DNA of 7,747 nucleotides, from positions 1 through 7,747 of the forward strand of contig DPVV01000231.1 of assembly GCA_003526525.1 (NCBI GenBank). Direction: 5' to 3'. Of the stretch, positions 1 through 7,308 are shown piece after piece. Numbering within the stretch: the first letter of the stretch is position 1; each line of letters opens with the position of its first letter. A program made the position numbers and the translations under genes. Under the pieces are notes generated by a model. That model worked only from the letters and a program-made list of their open reading frames with translations. It was not told the DNA's origin and made no database searches. The DNA is from Lachnoclostridium phytofermentans. Its GTDB lineage: Bacteria > Bacillota > Clostridia > Lachnospirales > Lachnospiraceae.

Positions 1-341
1 TATGTAGTACAAATGCATTAACTGAAGAGGGTGAGCTTTATAACATTGATGGCAATGGTAGTAGAGTGGCCCCTATGATATATGGTCCAAAACAGGTTAT
101 TTTAGTTACTGGAATCAATAAGATTGTAAAAAATATTGAAGAAGCTGAAAAAAGAGTTAGAAATTATGCTGCACCGATTGATGCGAAAAGACTTGGGAAA
201 GAAACACCATGTACCACGTTAGGTTATTGTGTGGATTGTAAAAGCCCGAATAGAATTTGCAATGACTTTACGATTATTCGTGGTCAGTTTATTAAGGACA
301 GAATAAAGGTTATAATCGTCGGGAAGCAATTAGGTTATTGA
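1..341 (+). CDS. LUD-domain (DUF162, LutC-like) protein, 3' part only
   Basis: The reading frame is open from the left edge (first full codon at base 3) to TGA at 339-341, giving 112 visible C-terminal residues. The apparent GTG start at base 66 is internal: codons before it read N-A-L-T-E-E-G-E-L-Y-N-I-D-G-N-G-S-R-V, which matches how this family runs into the conserved A-x-M-I-Y-G-P segment. The tail 'GRIKVIIVGxxLGY'-like end and the T-P-C segment are also typical of clostridial LUD proteins annotated 'lactate utilization protein'. LUD-family members include LutB/LutC, which take part in L-lactate oxidation; single-domain clostridial copies have no established reaction. Four cysteines (codons at 210, 228, 237, 258) are spaced C-x5-C-x2-C-x6-C and could bind a metal or Fe-S cluster (inference). 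No terminator follows, so read-through into the DUF1848 gene is possible. Confidence 0.85.
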   Translation, partial: CSTNALTEEGELYNIDGNGSRVAPMIYGPKQVILVTGINKIVKNIEEAEKRVRNYAAPIDAKRLGKETPCTTLGYCVDCKSPNRICNDFTIIRGQFIKDRIKVIIVGKQLGY

Positions 342-380
342 TATCATAAATTTTCTATGTGATATTTTCATAAAAACGAA

Positions 381-385
381 GGAGG
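381..385 (+). promoter_or_regulatory. Ribosome binding site of the DUF1848 gene
   Basis: GAAGGAGG ends at 385, a near-perfect Shine-Dalgarno sequence. Six bases separate it from ATG 392, but only three from the alternative GTG 389, so it decides the start in favour of ATG. Confidence 0.8.
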
Positions 386-391
386 TTCGTG

Positions 392-1315
392 ATGATTCTT
401 AGTGTTAGCAGAAGAACGGATATTCCCAATTATTATATGGAATGGTTTCTTGAGCGTTTAAAAGAAGAGGTGGTTTGTATCAAAAATCCATATAACCCTC
501 ATCAAATTAGTAAGATTCCATTAAGAAAAGAAGATATTGATTGTATTGTTTTTTGGACAAAACACCCACGTGGATTGATTGAGCATATAAGTGAATTAAA
601 TGAATTTATGTACTATATTCAATTTACGTTGACAGGGTATGGGAAGGATATTGAACCTTCCCTACCTGATAAACGTACAGTTCTTATTCCGCAGTTTCTT
701 TATTTAGCAGAAAAACTTGGAAAAGAACGAATGGTTTGGCGTTATGATCCAATTATGATAAATGGGCGGTATACAGTAGAATATCATAAAAAAGCTTTTA
801 AACAAATAGCGACTGCACTGGACGGTGCGACCAATCGAGTGGTCATCAGTTTTTTAGATTTATACCGTAAGATGAAGAAGCGTGAGAATAAAAATGATCC
901 TTTTCGCGAGGTTACGAAAGAAGAGATATATGAACTTTCTAATGAATTCGTAAACATTGCAAAGCAACATCATATGACGGTTATGACTTGTTCGGAAGAA
1001 ATATCATTAGACTATCTTGGAATAGAGCATGGTTGCTGTATTGATAAATCAAAGATTGAAGAGCTTGTAGGTTATAAGTTAAAGGCAAAGAAAGATAACA
1101 ATCAAAGGGTAGCTTGTGGTTGTATGCAAAGTATTGATATTGGGAGTTATGATACATGTCCAAGTGGTTGCATCTACTGTTATGCAACGGAGACAAAAGA
1201 TCATGTGGAAAACAACCGTAAGCGTTATGATATACATTCGGAATTACTTTGTGATTCTATTTCAATCACAGATAAAGTTACGATACGAAAGGTTACTTCT
1301 TTTAAGGAATTGTAA
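392..1315 (+). CDS. DUF1848 family protein with C-terminal radical-SAM-like Cys cluster
   Basis: The protein has 307 aa. It shows DUF1848 hallmarks in order: N-terminal SRRTDIP (6-12), NPHQ (35-38), FWTKHP (54-59), FTLTGYG (78-84), WRYDP (116-120), SFLDLYRK (153-160), TCSEE (199-203) and HGCCID (213-218). Near the end C242-G-C244 is followed by C256-x3-C260-x2-C263, the spacing of a radical-SAM [4Fe-4S] motif but at the C-terminus. The family is functionally uncharacterised; an Fe-S enzyme is inference. ATG at 392 is chosen over the in-frame GTG at 389 because GGAGG at 381-385 sits 6 bases before it and the family begins M-I-x-S-x-S-R-R-T-D. It starts 50 bases after the LUD stop and could be co-transcribed, although a weak promoter-like pair (TTGATA 338-343, GATATT 361-366, 17-base spacer) lies between them. 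Length is about that expected for the family. Confidence 0.9.
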   Translation: MILSVSRRTDIPNYYMEWFLERLKEEVVCIKNPYNPHQISKIPLRKEDIDCIVFWTKHPRGLIEHISELNEFMYYIQFTLTGYGKDIEPSLPDKRTVLIPQFLYLAEKLGKERMVWRYDPIMINGRYTVEYHKKAFKQIATALDGATNRVVISFLDLYRKMKKRENKNDPFREVTKEEIYELSNEFVNIAKQHHMTVMTCSEEISLDYLGIEHGCCIDKSKIEELVGYKLKAKKDNNQRVACGCMQSIDIGSYDTCPSGCIYCYATETKDHVENNRKRYDIHSELLCDSISITDKVTIRKVTSFKEL

Positions 1316-1335
1316 TAGAATATTTAGGTTTTTAC

Positions 1336-1374
1336 ATGACAAAAAAGTACGTTTTCAAAACATTTCTTTGTCAT
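1336..1374. repeat. 8-bp perfect inverted repeat after the DUF1848 gene
   Basis: ATGACAAA at 1336-1343 is matched by its reverse complement TTTGTCAT at 1367-1374. T-run 1330-1333 can also pair with A-run 1377-1380 across a 2-base internal mismatch. The loop is 23 bases and the stem is AT-rich, with no T tract on the plus strand after it. It could be a weak terminator or a protein-binding palindrome; neither is well supported. Confidence 0.35.
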
Positions 1375-1389
1375 AAAAAATGTTTAACT

Positions 1390-1419
1390 TTGTTACTATT
1401 TTGATTGTTATTCTATAAA
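1390..1419 (+). promoter_or_regulatory. Candidate sigma-A-type promoter for the MFS gene
   Basis: TTGTTA (1390-1395) and TATAAA (1414-1419) are separated by 18 bases. An alternative pair is TTGTTA (1405-1410) with TATTCT (1428-1433) at 17 bases. Either would give a leader of roughly 70-85 bases before the MFS start. The region is AT-rich, so chance matches are likely. Confidence 0.35.
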
Positions 1420-1509
1420 ATTCATGGTATTCTATGCTTAGAACATCACATTCACAAAAACAGAATATTTTTGATAATTTGCTAGAATTTAGTGTGCATG
1501 GGGGTAGCA

Positions 1510-2919
1510 ATGAATAACTTGATGGTAATGTCAAAATTCCTGCTGGGTAAATTACGAAGGGTCTATTTTATGGCTTTGCCAGAAAATAAGCAGGACTTAA
1601 AGAGAAGCAGAATGTGGTACACGGTAGGAGATTCTGCGAATCAAACAATGATGCAGCTTGCTGGTGGTACATTTATTGTAACGCTGATGTCTTATGTTGG
1701 AATTTCGGATGCTAATATAGGTATTCTAACATCGCTTGCCAGCTTGGCAGCAGTGTTTCAGCTGATGACGATGAGATTTGTTAATAGGCTACCAAAATAT
1801 AAATTTTATGTTTGCCTTACAGTACTACAAAAATTAGCTTTTTCACTAATTTACTTTATTCCACTGTTTACGTTAAGCGAGCGGGCAAAGGTAATCTGGG
1901 TTGTGTTAGGATATTTTTATGCGCAGATTTGTACCCAGATAGGAACACCAGCGAGTCAAGATTGGATAGCAAGTCTTGTACCTAGTCGATTACGTGGACG
2001 GTATTTTGCAATAAAAGATTCCGTAGCAGTGTTTGTTGTAGCAACAGTTATGTTAATCGCTGGAATTATACTGGATTATTTCAAAAATGGGCATTTAACC
2101 ATTGGATTTGTATTGATTGGTATTATGATAGCAATATTAGTTATCGTAAACCTGGTGGCATTCAGTTTTATGAAAGAGCCAAGGCTATCCTTAACAAATG
2201 AAGATGGATATGAGATGCATGGTAATTTAGCAAAACGGGCAAAAACAGTACATAAAATTGATAGTAATGATAGTATGATGTCAGAATTAAAATTTGCGTT
2301 TGGAAATCGATACTTTCTCAAAGCATTATGTTTAAATTGTTTATGGATGACATCCTTTTACATAGCAGCACCGTTTAACTCTAGTTACCAGATTAAAGAA
2401 TTAGCATTACCATATACTTTTATTATGATAATTGGGTTTTGTTCGAATCTTTTTCGAATCTTTATTTCACCAAAAGTCGGACGTCTTGCTGATCGATTTG
2501 GTATGGCAAAAATATTTAAATATTCCTTACTTGGGTTATTATTAAATTACTTTTTGACAGCTTGTTCACTTCCTAGCAATGCCTATATTATGATACCGAT
2601 TGCTGCATTTTTCTCTGCGTGTGGGTGGTCCTTTATAGGTATTGGTTTATTTGGAATCCAACTTGAATTCTTGGATGAAAAGAAACGAATGATTCAGCTT
2701 AGTCTTTTATCCTCAATTTCTGGTGTTTATGGTTTTCTTATATCTTACCTAGGTGGAAGACTATTAGATTATTTTCAAAGAAACCCTCTTGTCATATTTC
2801 AGAGAGAGTTATATGCACAACAAATTTTAAATACAATCGGTGTTGCATTATTACTTGTTACATTTAGTTATACAAAGTTTATGATACAAGGACAATCGCC
2901 AAAAAAACAAGGACGGTAA
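1510..2919 (+). CDS. Major facilitator superfamily (MFS) transporter
   Basis: The protein has 469 aa and many hydrophobic segments consistent with about 12 membrane helices in two halves joined by a polar loop (about 222-262). The second half has a clear MFS motif A in the loop between two helices, G324-R-L-A-D-R-F-G331; the matching loop of the first half reads R160-L-R-G-R-Y-F. The family moves small molecules across the cytoplasmic membrane by secondary transport; substrate and direction cannot be told here. The N-terminal stretch M-W-Y-T-x-G-D-S-A-N-Q-T-M-M-Q-L (35-50) resembles an MFS group I associate with Lachnospiraceae (recollection, not a search). ATG 1510 is chosen because a G-rich site (GGGGG, 1500-1504) lies 5 bases upstream; in-frame GTG 1492, ATG 1498 and ATG 1570 are alternatives. 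The gene stands alone, with its own leader and a hairpin terminator downstream. Confidence 0.85.
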   Translation: MNNLMVMSKFLLGKLRRVYFMALPENKQDLKRSRMWYTVGDSANQTMMQLAGGTFIVTLMSYVGISDANIGILTSLASLAAVFQLMTMRFVNRLPKYKFYVCLTVLQKLAFSLIYFIPLFTLSERAKVIWVVLGYFYAQICTQIGTPASQDWIASLVPSRLRGRYFAIKDSVAVFVVATVMLIAGIILDYFKNGHLTIGFVLIGIMIAILVIVNLVAFSFMKEPRLSLTNEDGYEMHGNLAKRAKTVHKIDSNDSMMSELKFAFGNRYFLKALCLNCLWMTSFYIAAPFNSSYQIKELALPYTFIMIIGFCSNLFRIFISPKVGRLADRFGMAKIFKYSLLGLLLNYFLTACSLPSNAYIMIPIAAFFSACGWSFIGIGLFGIQLEFLDEKKRMIQLSLLSSISGVYGFLISYLGGRLLDYFQRNPLVIFQRELYAQQILNTIGVALLLVTFSYTKFMIQGQSPKKQGR

Positions 2920-3235
2920 TAGAGTCTATTGATTGGTAATCGTAAGTAATAGTAAATATGAAGAATTGTAAATGCAAAGTAATAGGAAACATGAACAGTC
3001 GTAATTGTAAAGTAATACAAATTAAGAATAATAAAAAAAGGTATGAAGCCAAGATTCTAAAATGGTTTCATACCTTTTTTAGTTCAGTGTATCTAGCGAA
3101 GCTGGATCACTGGGGGATTACTAGCTGCTTGAAATTATAATATCGTTATTTAAAACTATTTTCTTTCATACGATTTAACAAAATTACCCCTATTTTATTT
3201 TGATACAATCTATTAACCCTTATTTATTAACTAAA
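2920..3235. other. Convergent intergenic region
   Basis: This 316-base gap lies between the MFS stop and the stop of the minus-strand operon. It holds the bidirectional terminator at 3034-3080. Before it, 2941-3020 contains loosely repeated GTAA/AGTAATA words (for example AATTGTAA at 2964 and 3003, AAAGTAATA at 2976 and 3009). Nothing further was recognised from 3081 to 3235. A 60-codon plus-strand ORF at 2958-3140 runs through the terminator hairpin and is not considered a gene. Confidence 0.6.
3034..3080. terminator. Bidirectional rho-independent terminator
   Basis: The left arm (3034-3051) and right arm (3063-3080) form an 18-bp stem with a single G-U pair around an 11-base loop. The left arm begins with six A's and the right arm ends with six T's, so a transcript from either side ends in a hairpin and U-run. 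It serves the MFS gene on the plus strand and, 155 bases past its last stop codon, the transporter operon on the minus strand. Confidence 0.88.
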
Positions 3236-5164
3236 TTACTGGATTTCAACTATAAACTTTACAGTACCATCCATATTATCGGTTAGACTAGTAAAGGATT
3301 TATAATTCTCACCTTTTTCGATTAAATCATCTAATTTTCCTTGAAATACAGATACTGTATCATTATATTTATTATAAATTTCTTTTATTCCTTCTTCATA
3401 GAATTTATTCATTCCATCGGATAATTTCTTTCGACCAATCGTAAGATCACCAACTGCATTAGTCATTAATCCTGTAGAATCCTTTAATTTTGCAGAGCCA
3501 TTTGTTAAGGAAGAGGTAGCACTTTCTAACTGCGTTACTCCAGTATACAATTGGTCAATACCTGCTTTTAATGCTTTGGAACCGGTATTTAAAGAGGTTA
3601 AACCTGCCTCTAAAGCTTTGCTACCAGCTGTAAGTTTTGATAATCCAGTTTGCAATTTTTCCTGTGCATTGTCTGTGGAAGTACAACCTTGATATAAAGT
3701 TTCTGCACCTTGAGATATTTGAGTCACAGCTCCATTTAATTTATCAAGATAAGCACTTAATGTTTTACCGCTTGTTATTAGGCCTTCTGCAATTTGACGT
3801 TGTGCAGCTGTATTTTTTTCTAAAGCTGCGATAATATTTGCATCAGCATTTGCTGCTTTTAATGTTGCAAGAATCTTTTCATTATTTTCGACAGTTTGTA
3901 GTAACTGTGAAAATACTGCATTTTCTTTTACTTTACCATCAACAATACCAGAAACTAATTGCTGTAAGGAAGCGAGATTTTCCTTTAGGGATTTACTTCC
4001 TGCAACTAAATTTTTAAACTCTTTGTTTAGGGTAGTAATTCCAGTGTTTGCTTGGTTTAATCCAGCATCTAAGGAGTTAGAACCTTCTAATAGGGCACTA
4101 ATACCTTCGATAAGAGTATTAGATTTGGAATGTAATTCTTTCACACCACTGATAACCTGAGCTACTCCGTTGGTATATTCCTTTGTGCCATCGAGTAAAG
4201 TTGTTACTCCAGAGAAGTATTCCTCTGACTTACCTTGAAATTCGGATAGAGAGCTTGAAAGAGTTGCTGTTCCATCTCTTAATTCCTCGCAAGATTCATA
4301 TAAGGTATCTATAGAGTCGGATAGTTTCGTTATATCAAGGTCATTATCTAAGTTGACATCGGTTAATAATCCGGTTGTTACTACATTAAGAAACATAATT
4401 GGATCATAATTGATAACATCGCAGTTAATTTCAATTTCTTCTGGAATTTCAATGCTTTCTAAATTGAGAGTCTCTTGTACTCCGCTTAATGCTACACCTA
4501 CAATAATATATTTGTCGCCATCGGATATTACTTTAGCATTCTTTGCAGTCACATTTTTAAACATATCAGTGCTTGCTGTTGTTGTAGATAGTATAGAAAA
4601 TGGTACTTGTTCTTTATTCTGAAATTGAAGTTTTATTGTTAATGCACCGGATTTTCCAACAATGTCATTTGCGCTAACTTCTTCTCCATCAAGAAAATAA
4701 GTTAGTTTCACATCGAATGGTAATTCCTTGGTTGTAGTTCCCTGGTAATAAATATCATTACCGTTTGCTTCCCATGATATGGTTCCATCCGAATTGGTTA
4801 CGAATACTTCATCACCTTTAATATTTGTAATATTCTCAAGATCAGATTGATCTAGTAGTGCAGAATCGTTATTAAAATTTTTAAGCCAGTCACTTACGAT
4901 TACTTGTGATACGTCAGCACTGGAATTCATTTTAACATAAACGACTTCTTCTTTTTCTGGCTTCTTATTTTCTTGCTTATTATTTAAGTTAGAAGAAGTA
5001 GTAGTACTGATGATTTTATCGATTGTATTATCATTTACATTTGCCTGAGTAGCAGCATAAGCGGTGCCCTCATTTTTAGAAAAGGTAGTACCTACATAAC
5101 AGATACCTCCAACCATGGCAGTACAGAGTACACAAACAGTTGCTTTATTTAAAATTCGTTTCAT
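3236..5164 (-). CDS. Exported Leu-x-x-Gly heptad-repeat protein, MMPL partner
   Basis: The protein has 642 aa. A signal peptide (about 1-37: MKR, hydrophobic core 8-27, then T-A-Y-A-A with likely cleavage after A37) is followed by a low-complexity linker (40-72), a probable beta-rich N-terminal region (75-280, including V-S-D-W-L-K-N 90-96 and W-E-A-N-G-N-D-I-Y-Y-Q-G 131-142), a Leu-x-x-Gly repeat region (about 317-592) and a short tail ending V-K-F-I-V-E-I-Q. No lipobox or C-terminal membrane segment is seen. Such repeats occur in YhgE/Pip-type and related Gram-positive surface proteins; the function is not established. Lying directly behind an MMPL gene suggests an extracytoplasmic partner of that transporter (inference). 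ATG 5164 is chosen because AGGAGG lies 7 bases upstream and the signal peptide starts there; the frame stays open upstream to 5275, but that stretch overlaps the transporter gene in another frame. Confidence 0.82.
   Translation of the reverse strand: MKRILNKATVCVLCTAMVGGICYVGTTFSKNEGTAYAATQANVNDNTIDKIISTTTSSNLNNKQENKKPEKEEVVYVKMNSSADVSQVIVSDWLKNFNNDSALLDQSDLENITNIKGDEVFVTNSDGTISWEANGNDIYYQGTTTKELPFDVKLTYFLDGEEVSANDIVGKSGALTIKLQFQNKEQVPFSILSTTTASTDMFKNVTAKNAKVISDGDKYIIVGVALSGVQETLNLESIEIPEEIEINCDVINYDPIMFLNVVTTGLLTDVNLDNDLDITKLSDSIDTLYESCEELRDGTATLSSSLSEFQGKSEEYFSGVTTLLDGTKEYTNGVAQVISGVKELHSKSNTLIEGISALLEGSNSLDAGLNQANTGITTLNKEFKNLVAGSKSLKENLASLQQLVSGIVDGKVKENAVFSQLLQTVENNEKILATLKAANADANIIAALEKNTAAQRQIAEGLITSGKTLSAYLDKLNGAVTQISQGAETLYQGCTSTDNAQEKLQTGLSKLTAGSKALEAGLTSLNTGSKALKAGIDQLYTGVTQLESATSSLTNGSAKLKDSTGLMTNAVGDLTIGRKKLSDGMNKFYEEGIKEIYNKYNDTVSVFQGKLDDLIEKGENYKSFTSLTDNMDGTVKFIVEIQ
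3389..4216 (-). repeat. Coding repeat: Leu-x-x-Gly heptad-like tandem motifs
   Basis: Residues 317-407 and 476-592 carry many short motifs with Leu or another aliphatic residue followed two or three residues later by Gly, typically one per seven residues (S-K-A-L-E-A-G-L, S-K-A-L-K-A-G-I, T-Q-I-S-Q-G-A). An insert at about 408-475 (rich in Ala, Asn, Glu, Lys) breaks the pattern into two blocks. This matches the X-X-X-Leu-X-X-Gly heptad repeat class described for Gram-positive surface and MMPL-linked proteins. A long helical rod is expected (inference). Confidence 0.75.
5054..5164 (-). other. Signal peptide of the repeat protein
   Basis: Codons 1-37: basic start M-K-R-I-L-N-K, an uncharged core rich in V, C, A, G and I, then polar residues and A-Y-A before A-T-Q. 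This fits signal peptidase I cleavage after A37. If uncleaved it would act as a single N-terminal membrane anchor. Confidence 0.75.
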
Positions 5165-5171
5165 AGTTATT

Positions 5172-5178
5172 CCTCCTT
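5172..5178 (-). promoter_or_regulatory. Ribosome binding site joined to the upstream stop codon
   Basis: On the minus strand AAGGAGG starts with the last A of the transporter's TAA stop (5180-5178) and ends 7 bases before ATG 5164. Ribosomes finishing the transporter would stop directly on the entry site of the next gene, which suggests coupled, balanced synthesis of both proteins. Confidence 0.8.
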
Positions 5179-7256
5179 TAATTTGTTTCCTTTTTCGATA
5201 AGAAACCAATACTTGTTTTGCAGATAATGCGGTCAAAGAGCATAAACATGGAAGGTAGTATAAAGATAACAACAACCATACTAACTAAGGCTCCTCGTGC
5301 CATTAAACCACAAAGTGAACTAATCATATCAATATTCGAATACAATCCAACTCCGAAGGTAGCGGCAAAAAAGCTTAGTGCACTAACAAAGACAGATTTG
5401 ATGGAAGTTTGATGTGCTATTGTAACGGATTCAATTTTACTCTTTCCATTGTAACGTTCCTTACGATATCTTGTAGTCATTAAAATAGCATAATCTACTG
5501 TTGCACCAAGTTGGATTGTTCCAATAACAATGGAAGCAACGAATGGAAGTTGTGTTCCTGTATAATATGGAATCCCCATATTAATAAAGATCGCTAACTG
5601 TATAACACTAACAAGAATAATTGGTAGTGAGATTGATTTAAATAACACTAAAATGATAAGGAATATAATAACAATGGACACGATGCTAACAGTCTGAAAG
5701 TCTGTATCTGCAATTGTAATTAAGTCCTTAGTTAAAGGCGCTTCTCCTACAACTAGGGAATCTTTACTATATTTCTTTACGATTTGATTAATCTGATCAA
5801 TTTGATTATTAACTTCATCTGTTGCTACCTTATAGCTAGAGGTTACAATCTCAAGCTGATAATCATCATTTCGTACTGAGGAGAAAAGATGATCCGGTAT
5901 CATAGAGATTGGTAATGCTGGACCAATAAGCTTATCAATACCTAGTGTCCACTCAATACCATCGATAACTTGAATTTCTGACATGAGTTGATCCACATCT
6001 TTTTGTGATAGGTCGGTCTTTAATAGAAGCATAATTGTGGTATCCATATTGTAATCTTCTTTTAATTTATCATTTGCAATTACACTCTTAAGATCTTTTG
6101 GTAATGATTCATCGAGGTTATAATACACATCTGTATGGTTATTTCCGTAGATAGCTGGAATCAATAATACAACGAATGCAACAACAAAGATAAGATAGTG
6201 TTTCGTAACAAAAGTTGATAGACCCTTTAAATCTGGTAAGAAGTCTCTATGTTTTGTCTTTTCAATCCATTTATCACAAAGAAGAATCATGGAAGGAAGT
6301 ATAGTTACACAGGCTATAACTCCAAAAACTACACCTTTCGCCATTACTAAACCAATGTCTTTACCAAGGGTGAAACTCATAAAGCAAAGGGCAATGAAAC
6401 CTGCTACTGTTGTAATGGAACTACCTACAACGGATGAGAAGGTATTTGATATTGCATGAGACATAGCTCTGTCTTTATCGTCAGGGTAACGTAATTTGTT
6501 TTCTTCATAACTATGAAGTAGGAATATGGAATAATCCATTGTTACACCAAGTTGTAGTACAGCGCTCAGTGCTTTTGTAATATAAGAAATTTCTCCAAAG
6601 ATAATGTTACTTCCTAAATTATATATAATTGCCATTCCTATACTGATAAGAAACAAAAATGGAACTAAGAAGTACTCCATGCTAATGCATAAAACAAGCA
6701 AAGATAACGCTACAGCTATTAATACATAGATTGGTGTTTCTTGATTGGAGAGGTCTCTGGTATCAGTGACAAGAGCAGACATACCGCTAATAAAAACCTG
6801 TTCTCCTGTGACCTTTCTTATTTGACCGATGGCATCCATTGTACTATCCGCAGAAGTTGTTCCGTCATAGAGAACTACCATCATGGTAGAGTTCTCTGAA
6901 TTAAATGCATCCTTAATCTTATCTGGTAGCATCGAGATTGGGACATCAATCGGGAACACATCATCATACCATAATACATCTTTTACATGATCAATATCCT
7001 TTATTTTTTCTTTGAGCTTTACTACGTCTTTATCAGGCATGTTTTCTACGATTACCATTGAGAAAGCTCCGATGCCAAAGTCGTTTACTAAGATATCTTG
7101 GCCTATCATCGTCTCTGTGTCCTTTGGTAGGTATGTAAGAACATCGTAGTTAATTCTAGTGCATATCATACCGATAAAAGACGGAATTAGTAGTAGTATA
7201 CCAAGCACCAAAATTAATTTTTTGTGTTTGGTAACAAACTTACCAAATCTTATCAT
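5178..7256 (-). CDS. MMPL/RND family transporter
   Basis: The protein has 692 aa and the two-half plan of MMPL/RND pumps: a helix (about 13-32), an extracytoplasmic loop (33-172), five helices to about 326, then a helix (about 350-370), a second loop (371-520) and five helices to about 674. Each half has an Asp-Tyr pair in its central helix, L-G-V-T-M-D241-Y242-S and L-G-A-T-V-D588-Y589-A, the positions used for proton relay in MmpL proteins. Both loops open with similar words (L-P-K-D at 43-46 and 385-388), fitting internal duplication. It should use the proton gradient to export lipids, peptides or drugs; the substrate is unknown. ATG 7256 is preferred to ATG 7271: GGAGG at 7265-7269 lies inside the longer version, 8 bases before ATG 7256, and I-R-F-G-K-F is a typical family start. 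First gene of the operon, likely controlled by the divergent TetR. Confidence 0.92.
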   Translation of the reverse strand: MIRFGKFVTKHKKLILVLGILLLIPSFIGMICTRINYDVLTYLPKDTETMIGQDILVNDFGIGAFSMVIVENMPDKDVVKLKEKIKDIDHVKDVLWYDDVFPIDVPISMLPDKIKDAFNSENSTMMVVLYDGTTSADSTMDAIGQIRKVTGEQVFISGMSALVTDTRDLSNQETPIYVLIAVALSLLVLCISMEYFLVPFLFLISIGMAIIYNLGSNIIFGEISYITKALSAVLQLGVTMDYSIFLLHSYEENKLRYPDDKDRAMSHAISNTFSSVVGSSITTVAGFIALCFMSFTLGKDIGLVMAKGVVFGVIACVTILPSMILLCDKWIEKTKHRDFLPDLKGLSTFVTKHYLIFVVAFVVLLIPAIYGNNHTDVYYNLDESLPKDLKSVIANDKLKEDYNMDTTIMLLLKTDLSQKDVDQLMSEIQVIDGIEWTLGIDKLIGPALPISMIPDHLFSSVRNDDYQLEIVTSSYKVATDEVNNQIDQINQIVKKYSKDSLVVGEAPLTKDLITIADTDFQTVSIVSIVIIFLIILVLFKSISLPIILVSVIQLAIFINMGIPYYTGTQLPFVASIVIGTIQLGATVDYAILMTTRYRKERYNGKSKIESVTIAHQTSIKSVFVSALSFFAATFGVGLYSNIDMISSLCGLMARGALVSMVVVIFILPSMFMLFDRIICKTSIGFLSKKETN

Positions 7257-7264
7257 ATTTTCAT

Positions 7265-7269
7265 CCTCC
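7265..7269 (-). promoter_or_regulatory. Ribosome binding site that sets the MMPL start
   Basis: GGAGG on the minus strand lies 8 bases before ATG 7256. It would fall within codons 2-3 if translation began at ATG 7271, which itself has only an AT-rich upstream sequence, so the shorter protein is favoured. Confidence 0.75.
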
Positions 7270-7280
7270 ATTCTTTAAAA

Positions 7281-7295
7281 ATGACTGCTGGTCAT
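7281..7295. promoter_or_regulatory. Promoter-proximal TetR operator copy
   Basis: The core TGACT-GCT-GGTCA (7282-7294) is a palindrome with one mismatched position, flanked by A and T to give ATGAC/GTCAT arms. It matches the second copy at 7324-7336 in 11 of 13 bases. It lies just downstream of the predicted start of the MMPL transcript, where bound repressor would block initiation or early elongation. Confidence 0.65.
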
Positions 7296-7308
7296 TTATC
7301 ATTGATAT

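Noticed and set aside
66..341. A complete 91-aa gene starting at GTG 66
   Set aside because: The frame is open to the left edge and the codons before 66 encode recognisable LUD-family sequence, so this is the tail of a longer gene.
981..1196. 71-aa minus-strand ORF
   Set aside because: It lies wholly inside the DUF1848 gene, antisense to its conserved cysteine region.
1116..1376. 86-aa plus-strand ORF overlapping the DUF1848 3' end
   Set aside because: It is an alternative frame over conserved DUF1848 codons, with no family features. The DUF1848 frame reaches its normal end, so this is not a frameshifted continuation.
2076..2321. 81-aa minus-strand ORF
   Set aside because: It is antisense to MFS membrane helices and the central loop, with no ribosome site of note.
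2958..3140. 60-aa plus-strand ORF
   Set aside because: It reads through both arms of the terminator hairpin, has no good ribosome site and resembles no protein I know.
3637..3834. 65-aa plus-strand ORF
   Set aside because: It is a shadow of the repetitive Leu-x-x-Gly coding region on the other strand.
4410..4622. 70-aa plus-strand ORF
   Set aside because: It is antisense to the conserved N-terminal region of the exported repeat protein.
5165..5275. 37-codon N-terminal extension of the exported repeat protein
   Set aside because: It overlaps the transporter's coding end in another frame, whereas ATG 5164 has an ideal ribosome site and begins a proper signal peptide.
5218..5412. 64-aa plus-strand ORF
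   Set aside because: It is antisense to the last MMPL membrane helices.
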